A stretch of 36,431 nucleotides of DNA from an uncultured Acetatifactor sp. (GCA_910577185.1 CAJTLR010000035.1:1-36431), one strand, 5' to 3'. Counted from the stretch's first letter, positions 24,698 to 32,842 are shown. The notes: generated by a model from the sequence alone, not told the origin. Made by a program: numbers and translations.

Positions 24698-25636
24698 ATG
24701 AGGCTGACAGTGGGAAAAGAAGGACAGTTTAAAGCTATCGGGGAAGCATTGAAATATGCGGAAGAGCATGGGGAGCGGGGCGTCACAATCCATATTTTTC
24801 CGGGTGTTTATCATGAGAAACTGGAGATAAAGCAGGAGGGACTGGTTCTGGAGGGCGAGGATGCCGCCAGCACGGTCCTGACTTATGACGACTGCGCCAA
24901 TGACATTTTGCCGGATGGGGAAAAAAGGGGGACATTCCGAAGTTATACGCTGTTTGTGGATGCGGCGGGGGTACAGCTGAAAAACCTTACCATAGAAAAT
25001 GCCGCAGGCCCCAGGGAAGGGGCAGGACAGGCCGTTGCCCTGTACGCGGAGGGGGAGGGGATTGTGGTGAGTGACTGCAGGCTGCTGGGCGCCCAGGACA
25101 CCCTTTTCACAGGACCGCTGCCTCCGAAGGAGGTGGAGCCGGGCGGATTCCGGGGACCAAAGGAGTTTGCGCCCCGCATAAACGGCAGGCAGTATTATAG
25201 GAACTGTTATATCTGCGGAACCGTTGATTTTATTTTCGGAAGCGCCACGGCGTATTTTGAAAACTGTGTTTTGGAATCCCTGGCGCGGCCCGGGTTTGTG
25301 ACGGCCGGCTCCTCCCCGGAGGGCCAGGAATACGGTTATGTCTTCTCACACTGCCGCTTTACCGGGGAAGGCCCGGAGGGAAGCGTGTATCTGGGGCGAC
25401 CCTGGAGGGAATATGCAAAAGTGGTGATTCTGGATTCCTGGCTGGGAGCCCATATCCGGCCGGAAGGATGGGACGACTGGTCCAAGGAAGGGGCGCATCA
25501 GACGGCTTATTATGCGGAATACCAAAATTCCGGCCCGGGCGCCGGGGGAAACCGGGTCAGCTGGTCCCATATGCTGAGCGAGGAAGAGGCCGGACGGTAC
25601 ACGAAAGAAAGTGTACTGGGAGACAATTTTGCGTGA
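24698..25636 (+). CDS. Pectin methylesterase (CE8), cytoplasmic
   Basis: 312-residue right-handed beta-helix esterase that removes methyl groups from galacturonate residues of pectin. Active-site residues fit CE8: Q111 in GQAVAL, D134 in GAQDTLF (acid/base), D177 in GTVDFIFG (nucleophile), and R234 and W236 in YLGRPWREY. There is no signal peptide, unlike plant and most secreted bacterial enzymes, so it should act on imported oligogalacturonides. AAAGGAG lies 7 nt before ATG 24698; upstream ATG 24674 is poorer. It is followed after 99 nt by rhamnogalacturonan acetylesterase, probably as one unit. Confidence 0.93.
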   Translation: MRLTVGKEGQFKAIGEALKYAEEHGERGVTIHIFPGVYHEKLEIKQEGLVLEGEDAASTVLTYDDCANDILPDGEKRGTFRSYTLFVDAAGVQLKNLTIENAAGPREGAGQAVALYAEGEGIVVSDCRLLGAQDTLFTGPLPPKEVEPGGFRGPKEFAPRINGRQYYRNCYICGTVDFIFGSATAYFENCVLESLARPGFVTAGSSPEGQEYGYVFSHCRFTGEGPEGSVYLGRPWREYAKVVILDSWLGAHIRPEGWDDWSKEGAHQTAYYAEYQNSGPGAGGNRVSWSHMLSEEEAGRYTKESVLGDNFA

Positions 25637-25666
25637 AACAGTGCAAATTTTGCGTAAGGCAGCGCA
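25625..25666 (+). repeat. 21-bp tandem repeat duplicating the esterase stop region
   Basis: Units 25625-25645 and 25646-25666 both begin AATTTTGCGT. The first holds the TGA stop of the methylesterase and the second an in-frame TAA seven codons later, so read-through would add only NSANFA-type residues. Confidence 0.75.
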
Positions 25667-25735
25667 AAAGGAAAGAAACGCGGCATGCCTTTTCCGGGTT
25701 TTGCGCCGCGGACCGGGCACTGTATGGAGGTTTGG

Positions 25736-26407
25736 ATGAAAAAATTGATCTGGGTGGGGGATTCCACCGTGGCGTTCAATCATGCGGACACATATCCCCA
25801 GACGGGTATCGGGCAGGAATTCGGCAGATACTGCACAGAGGGATATATTGTGCTGGATTTTGCAAAAAACGGGGCCAGTTCCAGGAGCTTTTATCATGAT
25901 GGAAGATTTGCCCCCGCGGAGGAGATCATGGAGGCAGGCGATTTTCTGTTGATCCAGTTCGGGCACAACGACGAGAAGCCGGATGCGGAAAGGCACACGG
26001 AGCCTGATTCCACTTATCAGGAATATTTGATGAAATATGTGGATGCCGCCAGAAGAAAAGGGGCACATCCGGTTCTGGTGACGCCTCTTTCCCGCAGACA
26101 GTTTGGGGAGGATGGCAGGATTAAAAACACCCACGGGGAGTATCCGGCCGCGGTGCTGGCCCTGGGAAAAAGGGAAAATATTCCTGTGGTGGACCTGACG
26201 GAGAAGAGCCGTATTCTGTATGAGCAGGCGGGGGAGAAGGAGAGCCGGAAATGGTTTATGTATTTTCCGGCCGGAACTTATGAGAATTACCGGGAGGATA
26301 TGCGGGACAACACGCATCTTCACCATGAGGGGGCCGTGAAGATGGCTTCCCTTGTGGCGGAAGGGCTGCGGGAACTGGGCGGGATTTATGCGGCAGTTCT
26401 GGCGTGA
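25736..26407 (+). CDS. Rhamnogalacturonan acetylesterase (CE12-type SGNH)
   Basis: 223-residue SGNH hydrolase that removes acetyl groups from rhamnogalacturonan I. The nucleophile motif is WVGDSTVA with S10, then the Gly block region KNGASSRSF, the Asn block FGHNDEK and the C-terminal DNTHLHHEGA, whose Asp-x-x-His pair completes the triad. This spacing and the VGDSTV start are typical of the CE12 group. No signal peptide is present. GGAGG at 25726-25730 sits 5 nt before ATG 25736. It forms a unit with pectin methylesterase and ends at a terminator. Confidence 0.9.
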   Translation: MKKLIWVGDSTVAFNHADTYPQTGIGQEFGRYCTEGYIVLDFAKNGASSRSFYHDGRFAPAEEIMEAGDFLLIQFGHNDEKPDAERHTEPDSTYQEYLMKYVDAARRKGAHPVLVTPLSRRQFGEDGRIKNTHGEYPAAVLALGKRENIPVVDLTEKSRILYEQAGEKESRKWFMYFPAGTYENYREDMRDNTHLHHEGAVKMASLVAEGLRELGGIYAAVLA

Positions 26408-26423
26408 ATGCCGCATAAAGGCG

Positions 26424-26462
26424 CCGGTCCCGGCTGAGGGGCTGCCCGGAACTGGTTTTTTT
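26424..26462 (+). terminator. Rho-independent terminator after the acetylesterase
   Basis: CCGGT/ACTGG (one G-U) and inner CCGG/CCGG form an interrupted 9-bp stem (26424-26455) with a 12-nt loop, followed by seven T. It separates the esterase unit from the isomerase gene. Confidence 0.75.
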
Positions 26463-26473
26463 GTGAAAAAGTA

Positions 26474-26502
26474 TGGAAAAGCACAGGGAAAAAAGCTATA
26501 AT
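26474..26502 (+). promoter_or_regulatory. Promoter of the isomerase gene
   Basis: A perfect -10 TATAAT (26497-26502) has TGGAAA (26474-26479) 17 nt upstream as a four-of-six -35. The start would be near 26509, about 49 nt before the gene. Confidence 0.65.
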
Positions 26503-26557
26503 AAAAAACGGAAAGAAGAGAAAAAAGAACTTATTTTCAAGTCAGGAGGAGAATAAA

Positions 26558-28042
26558 ATGAACAATTTACCACAGGTAAAAATCGGTATCGTGGCCGTGA
26601 GCAGGGACTGTTTTCCGGAGAGTCTGTCCGTGAACAGAAGAAAGGCCCTGGTTGCGGCTTACACGGCAAAATACGGCACGGATGCCATCTATGAGTGTCC
26701 CGTGTGTATTGTGGAGAGTGAGATTCACATGGTGCAGGCCCTGGAAGACATCCGGGCCAACGGCTGCAATGCGCTCTGCGTTTATCTTGGAAATTTCGGA
26801 CCCGAGATTTCCGAGACACTTCTGGCAAAGCATTTTGAAGGACCGGCCATGTATATTGCGGCTGCGGAGGAGAGCCAGAATGATCTGGTGGGCGGCCGCG
26901 GGGATGCCTACTGCGGTATGCTGAACGCAAGCTACAATCTGAAACTGCGCAATGTGAAGGCTTATATTCCCGAGAACCCGGTGGGAACGGCAGCCGAATG
27001 TGCGGACCGCATCCACGAATTCATTCCCATTGCCAGGGCGATTGTGGGTTTAAGCAGCCTGAAGATCATTTCTTTCGGCCCCAGGCCGCTGAATTTCCTT
27101 GCCTGCAACGCGCCCATAAAGCAGCTGTATAATCTGGGTGTGGAAATCGAGGAGAACTCCGAGCTGGATCTCTTTGAAGCTTTTCAAAAACATGAAGGGG
27201 ATGAAAGAATTCCCGCCAAGGTAAAAGAGATGGAGGAGGAGCTGGGCGCCGGCAACAAAAAGCCCGAGATTCTGCCCAGGCTGGCACAATATGAACTGAC
27301 CCTTCTGGACTGGGTGGAAGCCCATAAGGGATACCGCAAATATGTGGCCATCGCCGGAAAGTGCTGGCCCGCATTCCAGACACAGTTCGGCTTTGTGCCC
27401 TGCTATGTGAACAGCCGTCTCACCGGTATGGGAATTCCGGTATCCTGTGAAGTGGATATTTACGGCTGCTTAAGCGAGTTTATCGGCACCTGTGTCAGCG
27501 AGGACATTGTCACATTGCTGGATATCAACAATACCGTGCCGGAAGACATGTATGGGGAGTCCATCCAGGGCAGGTATTCCTACACCCACAATGACACTTT
27601 CATGGGATTCCACTGCGGGAATACCAATACGAAAAAGCTTTCTGCCTGCAGCATGAAATATCAGATGATCATGGCGCGGAATCTTCCCGAGGAAGTGACC
27701 CAGGGTACCCTGGAGGGAGATATCATCCCCGGGGACATCACATTCTACCGCCTGCAGTCCACGGCGGACAATCGGCTTCGCGCCTACATAGCACAGGGAG
27801 AGGTGCTGCCGGTGGCCACCAGATCCTTCGGCGGTATCGGCGTGTTCGCCATTCCGGAGATGGGACGTTTCTATCGGCATGTGCTGATCGAGAAGAACTA
27901 TCCTCACCATGGGGCAGTGGCCTTCGGACATTTCGGAAAAGCATTGTATGAAGTGTTTAAGTACATAGGCGTTCCCGTGGAGGATTTGAATTACAATCAG
28001 CCAAAGGGTGTGCTGTATCCCACGGAAAATCCCTTTGCGTAA
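26558..28042 (+). CDS. L-fucose/L-arabinose isomerase family protein
   Basis: 494-residue member of the FucI/AraA superfamily, whose enzymes interconvert aldoses and ketoses with a divalent metal. The N-terminal Rossmann-like domains start with KIGIVAVSRDCFP. Residues expected at the metal site occur in SCEVDIYG (Glu), the D of TLLDINN and the His of GFHCGNTNTK, followed by a C-terminal HHGAVAFGHFG segment. It is more distant than canonical AraA or FucI, so the exact sugar is open. Lying before a GH51 arabinofuranosidase, L-arabinose is attractive; a downstream kinase would be the xylulokinase or a ribulokinase elsewhere. AGGAGGAG lies 7 nt before ATG 26558. Confidence 0.85.
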   Translation: MNNLPQVKIGIVAVSRDCFPESLSVNRRKALVAAYTAKYGTDAIYECPVCIVESEIHMVQALEDIRANGCNALCVYLGNFGPEISETLLAKHFEGPAMYIAAAEESQNDLVGGRGDAYCGMLNASYNLKLRNVKAYIPENPVGTAAECADRIHEFIPIARAIVGLSSLKIISFGPRPLNFLACNAPIKQLYNLGVEIEENSELDLFEAFQKHEGDERIPAKVKEMEEELGAGNKKPEILPRLAQYELTLLDWVEAHKGYRKYVAIAGKCWPAFQTQFGFVPCYVNSRLTGMGIPVSCEVDIYGCLSEFIGTCVSEDIVTLLDINNTVPEDMYGESIQGRYSYTHNDTFMGFHCGNTNTKKLSACSMKYQMIMARNLPEEVTQGTLEGDIIPGDITFYRLQSTADNRLRAYIAQGEVLPVATRSFGGIGVFAIPEMGRFYRHVLIEKNYPHHGAVAFGHFGKALYEVFKYIGVPVEDLNYNQPKGVLYPTENPFA

Positions 28043-28070
28043 AAATATAGGGAGCCATACCCGGTAAACC

Positions 28071-28124
28071 ATGTCCGGGACTGCCGGAAAAGACAGATTT
28101 TGCGGACAGTTCCGGACATTTTTC
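28071..28124 (+). terminator. Rho-independent terminator after the isomerase gene
   Basis: ATGTCCGG (28071-28078) with ACTG pairs with CAGT and CCGGACAT (28107-28119), one mismatch between the two segments. TTTTCT follows. Confidence 0.82.
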
Positions 28125-28126
28125 TA

Positions 28127-28275
28127 TGCGCAGGGGCGCGTAAGGAAATCAGCAGCGAAAGCTGAATCTTCCCTGCTCGATGGTATAGGGGCGCATATGG
28201 AAAACTGTTGCTGACGCAACATGCACACGGTCACCCGCAGGAAGAATGTCAGCAAAGGCTGGCAGGTGACCGGCG
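28127..28275. repeat. Composite repeat element, family copy B
   Basis: It begins with GCGCAGGGGCGCG, like copy A at 23338, and holds the same TGTTGC-TGAC-GCAACA core at 28206-28221, with GCATATGGAA before it and ATGCAC after it. GGTCACC (28229-28235) pairs with GGTGACC (28265-28271), enclosing TGTCAGC-AAAG-GCTGGCA (28247-28264). A segment GCTGAATCTTCCCTGCTCGAT resembles the flank of copy A. The 334-nt gap 28043-28376 holds the terminator, this element and the GH51 ribosome site; no gene or clear promoter was seen. Confidence 0.65.
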
Positions 28276-28376
28276 CGGCGGGCAGTGGAGAAGGACATTC
28301 CCCTACTTGACTGCACAGGCCCGTACAGAGGAATGATGCCGGAGGTTTGTCCGGCGGAAAGGATAGACAGAAAATT

Positions 28377-29873
28377 ATGGCCAGAATATATGTGAATCCC
28401 AATGTAAAAAAAGGACGTATCAACCCTGAACTGCAGGGACATTTTTCAGAGCATCTGGGAAGGTGTATTTATGAGGGAATCTATGTGGGGGAAGATTCGG
28501 ATATCCCCAATGTGAACGGTATGCGCAGGGATGTGGTGGAAGCGCTGAAGGAAATCCGGGTGCCGGTGCTGCGATGGCCCGGGGGATGCTTTGCGGACGA
28601 GTATCACTGGAAGGATGGAATCGGCCCCAAGAGCAGCCGGAAAAAAATGATCAACACTCACTGGGGCGGCGTGGTGGAGGACAACAGCTTCGGCACCCAT
28701 GAGTTTATGGAACTGTGCCGCCAGCTTGGCTGCAAGACTTATGTGAACGGCAATGTGGGAAGCGGCACCGTGCGGGAGATGAGCGAATGGGTGGAATACA
28801 TGACTTTCAGGGGAGTATCCCCCATGGCCGACCTGCGCGGGGAGAACGGACATGAGGAACCCTGGACAGTGGATTATTTCGGGGTGGGAAATGAGAACTG
28901 GGGCTGCGGCGGCAATATGAGGCCGCAGTATTACGGCGATCTGTACCGCAGATACCAGACTTATATACGTAATTACGATTCGGAGAGGCCGGTGCGCAAA
29001 ATTGCCTGCGGCGCCAACGGAGAGGATTATGACTGGACGGAAAAAGTGCTGGAGACCACCTTCGACCACGGGCATGGCTATATGGACGGTCTGTCCCTGC
29101 ATTATTATACCACGCCCCGCATCAGCGGGCGGCAGAAGGTGTCGGCCCTGGATTTTGACCGGGAAGAGTATTACTGCACCCTGAAGGCGACTTTGAAAAT
29201 GGAGGAGCTGATCAGAAGGCACGGCGCCATAATGGACCGGTTTGATCCCGGAAAGAAGATCGGCATGATCATTGACGAGTGGGGGACCTGGTATGATGTG
29301 GAGCCTGGCACGAATCCCGGTTTCCTGTACCAGCAGAACTCCATGAGGGACGCCCTTGTGGCAGGCATCAACCTGAATTTGTTCAATAAACACTGTGACA
29401 GGGTGAAAATGGCCAATATTGCCCAGATGGTAAACGTGCTGCAGGCCGTGATTCTGACGGAAGGGGAGAAGATGCTGAAAACGCCCACATGGCATGTGTT
29501 CCATCTGTATCGCCATCATCAGGGGGCAGAACTGCTGGAGTCCTCCGTGGAAACCCGGGAAGTGGGAACAGGGGAATACAAAGTTCCCGGCCTGACGGAA
29601 TCGGTCTCCCGATCCGGGGACGGCAGGATTCACATGACCCTGACCAATCTTTCCCTGGACAGTGCGGAGGATGTGGAGTGCATTTTCGCGGACGGCAGGG
29701 TGAAGTCGGCGGAGGGTACGATACTGACGGGGGATATGAGGGCGCATAATACCTTTGAGGAACCTGACGCGGTGCGGGAGAAACCTTTTACCGGCCTTGC
29801 TGCGGGGGAGAATAAGCTCAGATTTACCGTTCCTCCCTGCAGTGTGCTGCATCTGGAAATGGAAATGATATAA
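28377..29873 (+). CDS. GH51 alpha-L-arabinofuranosidase
   Basis: 498-residue enzyme that releases L-arabinose from arabinan or arabinoxylan side chains. The N-terminal GHFSEHLGRCIYEGIYVG, the RWPGGCFADEYHW stretch, E173 in GVGNENWGCGG (acid/base) and E301 in IIDEWGTWYD (nucleophile) are hallmarks of GH51. A C-terminal beta-sandwich starts near residue 390. No signal peptide, as for most GH51 enzymes. ATG 28377 agrees with the usual family start; GGAAAGG is about 13 nt away, which is long. TTG 28347 is an unlikely alternative. Gene follows a terminator and repeat element, so it may be expressed from read-through or from an unseen promoter. Confidence 0.94.
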   Translation: MARIYVNPNVKKGRINPELQGHFSEHLGRCIYEGIYVGEDSDIPNVNGMRRDVVEALKEIRVPVLRWPGGCFADEYHWKDGIGPKSSRKKMINTHWGGVVEDNSFGTHEFMELCRQLGCKTYVNGNVGSGTVREMSEWVEYMTFRGVSPMADLRGENGHEEPWTVDYFGVGNENWGCGGNMRPQYYGDLYRRYQTYIRNYDSERPVRKIACGANGEDYDWTEKVLETTFDHGHGYMDGLSLHYYTTPRISGRQKVSALDFDREEYYCTLKATLKMEELIRRHGAIMDRFDPGKKIGMIIDEWGTWYDVEPGTNPGFLYQQNSMRDALVAGINLNLFNKHCDRVKMANIAQMVNVLQAVILTEGEKMLKTPTWHVFHLYRHHQGAELLESSVETREVGTGEYKVPGLTESVSRSGDGRIHMTLTNLSLDSAEDVECIFADGRVKSAEGTILTGDMRAHNTFEEPDAVREKPFTGLAAGENKLRFTVPPCSVLHLEMEMI

Positions 29874-29876
29874 AAA

Positions 29877-29896
29877 CGCCGCGGACATCAGCGGCG
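29877..29896 (+). other. Hairpin just after the GH51 stop
   Basis: CGCCGC (29877-29882) pairs with GCGGCG (29891-29896) around an 8-nt loop. No T tract follows; the true terminator is at 29987. Confidence 0.5.
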
Positions 29897-29986
29897 GGGT
29901 GATATTCTTACGGATCGGAAAGAAAAGCATGAAATGGGAAAATGCGGGCGGATGTTGTACGCCGGCGGGTACCAAAAACAGTCAGG

Positions 29987-30017
29987 GGACGACAGCAGTG
30001 GCGCTGTCGTCCTTTTT
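29987..30017 (+). terminator. Strong rho-independent terminator
   Basis: GGACGACAGC (29987-29996) pairs perfectly with GCTGTCGTCC (30003-30012), with loop AGTGGC and five T after it. It ends the GH51 transcript. On the other strand the stem is followed by CCTGACTGTTTTT, so it may also end the minus-strand small gene at 30056. Confidence 0.9.
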
Positions 30018-30055
30018 CCGGTTCCGGTACGGTGTCTTTGATGCACTTTCCGGAA

Positions 30056-30166
30056 TCAGGAGTCTATATCAGAATCTGCGGCTACCGCTGAAACCACGCT
30101 GGAGATTACCGATATAATTACCGCCACAATGATAATCAGTAATCCGCCTCCTAAAATAATGAACAT
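30056..30166 (-). CDS. 36-residue single-pass membrane peptide
   Basis: A short gene with strong expression signals. AGGGAGG lies 9 nt before ATG 30166, and a promoter with a 17-nt spacer lies at 30253-30281. The product begins MFIILGGGLLIIIVAVIISV and ends SAVAADSDIDS: one hydrophobic helix over residues 2-29 and an acidic tail. The size and shape recall type I toxin peptides, phage holin-like peptides or small membrane regulators, but type I toxins usually end in basic residues. No antisense RNA promoter was confirmed. I do not recognise the family. Confidence is in the gene being real. Confidence 0.65.
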   Translation of the reverse strand: MFIILGGGLLIIIVAVIISVISSVVSAVAADSDIDS

Positions 30167-30252
30167 AGCTGAAAACCTCCCTGTGATATAGTTTGAAAAT
30201 GTATTGTCACCGGCCGTCTGGCCGTTTCCTGCCCTGAACACGGACTAAATAC

Positions 30253-30281
30253 AGTATAGCATGATTATTCCGGAATCTCAA
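30253..30281 (-). promoter_or_regulatory. Promoter of the 36-residue membrane peptide
   Basis: On the minus strand TTGAGA (30281-30276) is separated by 17 nt from TATACT (30258-30253), with a TGC extension before the -10. The leader is about 80 nt and contains a small GGCC-GTCT-GGCC hairpin. Confidence 0.78.
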
Positions 30282-30457
30282 CCGGAAAAAGGGATTTTGG
30301 TTAAATCTTTTTCGTCAGTACTCTTTCCATAATAGTTTGTGTTTTGTGTAGCGAAAGGGGCCTGAAGATAAGTATATGAAATAGTCTTCTGCCAAATGGG
30401 TAAAAAAGTGCATGAAAGCAAAAAGGAACCGGCCGGAAAGAATTTTCGGAATAGAGG

Positions 30458-30486
30458 TTGTGCGGGCGGCTTGTTTTTGGTATGAT
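30458..30486 (+). promoter_or_regulatory. Promoter of the glycosyltransferase unit
   Basis: TTGTGC (30458-30463) is 17 nt from TATGAT (30481-30486), which carries the TGG extension. The gap 30282-30457 between this and the divergent small-gene promoter is A/T-rich and shows nothing else. Confidence 0.6.
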
Positions 30487-30571
30487 AAACAAATAGGATT
30501 TTTGCTGTGGGCATGGTATTCATGCCGGAAGGGGGAGCCGTATGCCCCCGCACAGAAGATGGGGGGCCGGT

Positions 30572-31609
30572 ATGATTACAATCTCCCTTTGTATGATTGT
30601 AAAAAACGAAGAGAAGATATTGGAAAGATGCCTGAATACGGTGGCGGACTTGGTGGACGAGATCATTATTGCGGACACCGGTTCCACGGATGCCACAAAG
30701 GAGATTGCGGCGCGCTACACGGAGCATGTGTACGATTTTCCCTGGACAGATGACTTCAGTGCCGCCAGAAATTTTGTGTTTTCCAAAGCCACTCAGGAAT
30801 ATATATATTCTGCGGATGCGGATGAAGTCCTGTCCCCGGAGAACAGAGAGCGGTTCCGGGCGCTGAAGATGTGTCTGGATCCCGGGATTGAGATTGTGCA
30901 GATGAAGTATGCCAACCAGCTTTGCTTCGGCACAGTGTATAATTTTGACGAGGAGTACCGTCCAAAACTTTTCAAAAGAAAACGGGATTTCGTCTGGGAG
31001 GCGCCCATTCACGAGATGGTGCGTCTGGAACCGGAAGTGTATGACAGCGACGTGGTAATTACCCACATGCCCCAGGGCAGCCATGCCAAGCGTGATTTGG
31101 AGAATTTCCGCAAGTCCTGGGAAAAGGGATACCGCCTGTCCAAAAGGCTTCACGGTATGTACGCCAGGGAGCTGATGATGGCGGGGGACAGGGAGGATTT
31201 TGCCGGGGCGGCCGCTATTTTTGCGCAGTCGGCAGCGGACAATGAACGGGACGGTGAGGAGATGGCCCAGGCCTGCTGCGTGGTGGCAAGGGCGGCAAGG
31301 CTGGAGGGGGATGTGATTTCCTTTTTTAAATATGCGTGCAAGGTCATAGCCCAGGAGGCCTGCTCGGAGATCTGCTGTGAGATGGGCCTCTTTTACGAGG
31401 AGAGGGAGGACTGGGAGGAGGCCGCGGTGTGGTATTACAATGCGGTATACGAGACACAGCCCATCCTGAATCTCCGGGCAGGGGGTGCGGAGAGCCTGGA
31501 AGGGCTGATCCGCTGTTATGAAAGGCTGGGATGTCCGGAGCAGGCGGACATTTACCGGCAGGAGCTGCAGAATTGCCAGACGGAGGTTATGGGGACAGAC
31601 AGAGGATAG
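30572..31609 (+). CDS. Family 2 glycosyltransferase with helical-repeat C-terminus
   Basis: 345-residue protein. The GT-A domain starts at ITISLCMIVKNEEKILERCL, with IIIADTGSTDAT (nucleotide binding) and a DADE variant (SADADEVL) of the DxD metal site. KLFKRKRDFVWEAPIHE is the acceptor-side pattern of the GT2 subgroup that often carries tetratricopeptide repeats. The last 140 residues are helical and TPR-like. It probably moves a sugar from a nucleotide donor to a protein or envelope glycan. ATG 30572 is at the domain start after GGGGGG; ATG 30542 with GGGGGAG 4 nt upstream is the alternative and would add ten residues. The sugar and acceptor are unknown. Confidence 0.88.
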   Translation: MITISLCMIVKNEEKILERCLNTVADLVDEIIIADTGSTDATKEIAARYTEHVYDFPWTDDFSAARNFVFSKATQEYIYSADADEVLSPENRERFRALKMCLDPGIEIVQMKYANQLCFGTVYNFDEEYRPKLFKRKRDFVWEAPIHEMVRLEPEVYDSDVVITHMPQGSHAKRDLENFRKSWEKGYRLSKRLHGMYARELMMAGDREDFAGAAAIFAQSAADNERDGEEMAQACCVVARAARLEGDVISFFKYACKVIAQEACSEICCEMGLFYEEREDWEEAAVWYYNAVYETQPILNLRAGGAESLEGLIRCYERLGCPEQADIYRQELQNCQTEVMGTDRG

Positions 31610-31694
31610 AAGCAGGCCTGTACGGAGTGCCCCGGCAGGAAGGCATACGGAAGATGAGGGCGCAAAGACGGCAGGCGGAAAGGTGACAGAATAT

Positions 31695-32765
31695 ATGAGC
31701 TGGGAAGAGAATGTGCGGACAGTGGTGCCTTATACGGCGGGAGAGCAGCCCAATAAGGCAGATATGGTCAAATTGAACACAAACGAATGCCCGTATCCTC
31801 CGGCGCCCGGGGTGGAAAGGGCGGCTGCCGGGCTGGATTACCGGCAGCTGCGTCTCTATCCGGATCCGGACACCGGGGTGCTGACAAAGGTTCTGGCAGA
31901 ATATTACCATGTGAAACCGGAGCAGGTGTTTGTGGGGGTGGGATCGGATGATGTTCTCTCCATGGCCTTCATGACTTTTTTTAACGGCCCGCTTCCGGTA
32001 CTGTTTCCGGATGTGACTTATTCTTTCTATGATGTGTGGGCCCAATTACACGGAATTCCTTACAAGACCTGCGCGCTGGATGAAAACTGGCATATTTGTC
32101 CCCGGGATTACAGACAGCCCAACGGAGGCGTGGTGTTCCCGAATCCCAATGCACCCACGGGACTTCTGGAGGATTTGGGGACGGTGGAAGAGATCGTGGC
32201 CGCCAACCGTGACGTGGTGGTGATTGTGGATGAGGCTTATGTGGATTTTGGGGGCGTCTCCGCCCTGCCGCTTTTGAAAAAATACGACAATCTGCTGGTG
32301 GTCCAGACCTTTTCCAAGTCCCGGGCCATGGCGGGAATGCGGATTGGATTCTGTATCGGCAGTGAGAAAATGATCCGGTATTTACAGGATGTGAAATTTT
32401 CTTTCAATTCTTATACCATGAATCTGCCGGCCCAGATTCTGGGTGCGGAAGCTGTCAGGGACGATGCCTATTTTAAGGAGACCACGGCCAGAATCGTTGC
32501 CACCAGGGAGCGGGTGAAGGGGGAACTGAAGAAGCTGGGATTTTCCTTTCCCGATTCCAGTGCCAACTTTATATTCGCAACCCATGGGCACATCCCGGCA
32601 GAGAGAATTTTCCGGGCTCTCAGGGAAGCGGATATCTATGTGCGCTACTGGAATAAGCCCAGGATATCGAATTATCTGCGCATCACCATCGGAACGGAGG
32701 AGCAGATGGAGAGGCTGCTGGATTTTCTGAAGAAATATGTGGACAAAAACCGGAAGATATGCTAA
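31695..32765 (+). CDS. hisC: Histidinol-phosphate aminotransferase family protein
   Basis: 356-residue PLP enzyme. It is related to HisC, which makes histidinol phosphate from imidazole acetol phosphate and glutamate. LNTNECPYPP, the phosphate-binding GVGSDDVLSM, NPNAPTG, DEAYVDFGG and TFSKSRAMAGMRIGF with K208 as the Schiff-base lysine are all present in order. ATG 31695 follows AAAGGTG by about 10 nt; GTG 31683 would add four residues. It starts 85 nt after the glycosyltransferase. No other histidine genes are here, so a stand-alone role on histidinol phosphate or on aromatic amino acids (a known side activity) is possible. Confidence 0.88.
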   Translation: MSWEENVRTVVPYTAGEQPNKADMVKLNTNECPYPPAPGVERAAAGLDYRQLRLYPDPDTGVLTKVLAEYYHVKPEQVFVGVGSDDVLSMAFMTFFNGPLPVLFPDVTYSFYDVWAQLHGIPYKTCALDENWHICPRDYRQPNGGVVFPNPNAPTGLLEDLGTVEEIVAANRDVVVIVDEAYVDFGGVSALPLLKKYDNLLVVQTFSKSRAMAGMRIGFCIGSEKMIRYLQDVKFSFNSYTMNLPAQILGAEAVRDDAYFKETTARIVATRERVKGELKKLGFSFPDSSANFIFATHGHIPAERIFRALREADIYVRYWNKPRISNYLRITIGTEEQMERLLDFLKKYVDKNRKIC

Positions 32766-32775
32766 ACCATAATAG

Positions 32776-32842
32776 GGTCAGACAGCCCGGGCCTATGCCT
32801 GGAAATGGGTGCAGAGGCTGACCTGGCGGGGAGGCTGTCTGA
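32776..32842 (+). promoter_or_regulatory. Structured leader with alternative pairings before popT
   Basis: TCAGACAGCC (32778-32787) pairs perfectly with GGCTGTCTGA (32833-32842). GGTCAG (32776-32781) can instead pair with CTGACC (32818-32823). CCGGGC-CTAT-GCCTGG (32787-32802) forms a hairpin within. The long pairing and the GGTCAG pairing exclude each other, which is the design of an attenuator or riboswitch, though no T tract is present and no class was recognised. Confidence 0.45.

Noticed and set aside
29899..30117. 72-codon plus-strand frame
   Set aside because: It runs through a perfect rho-independent terminator and overlaps the better supported minus-strand small gene.
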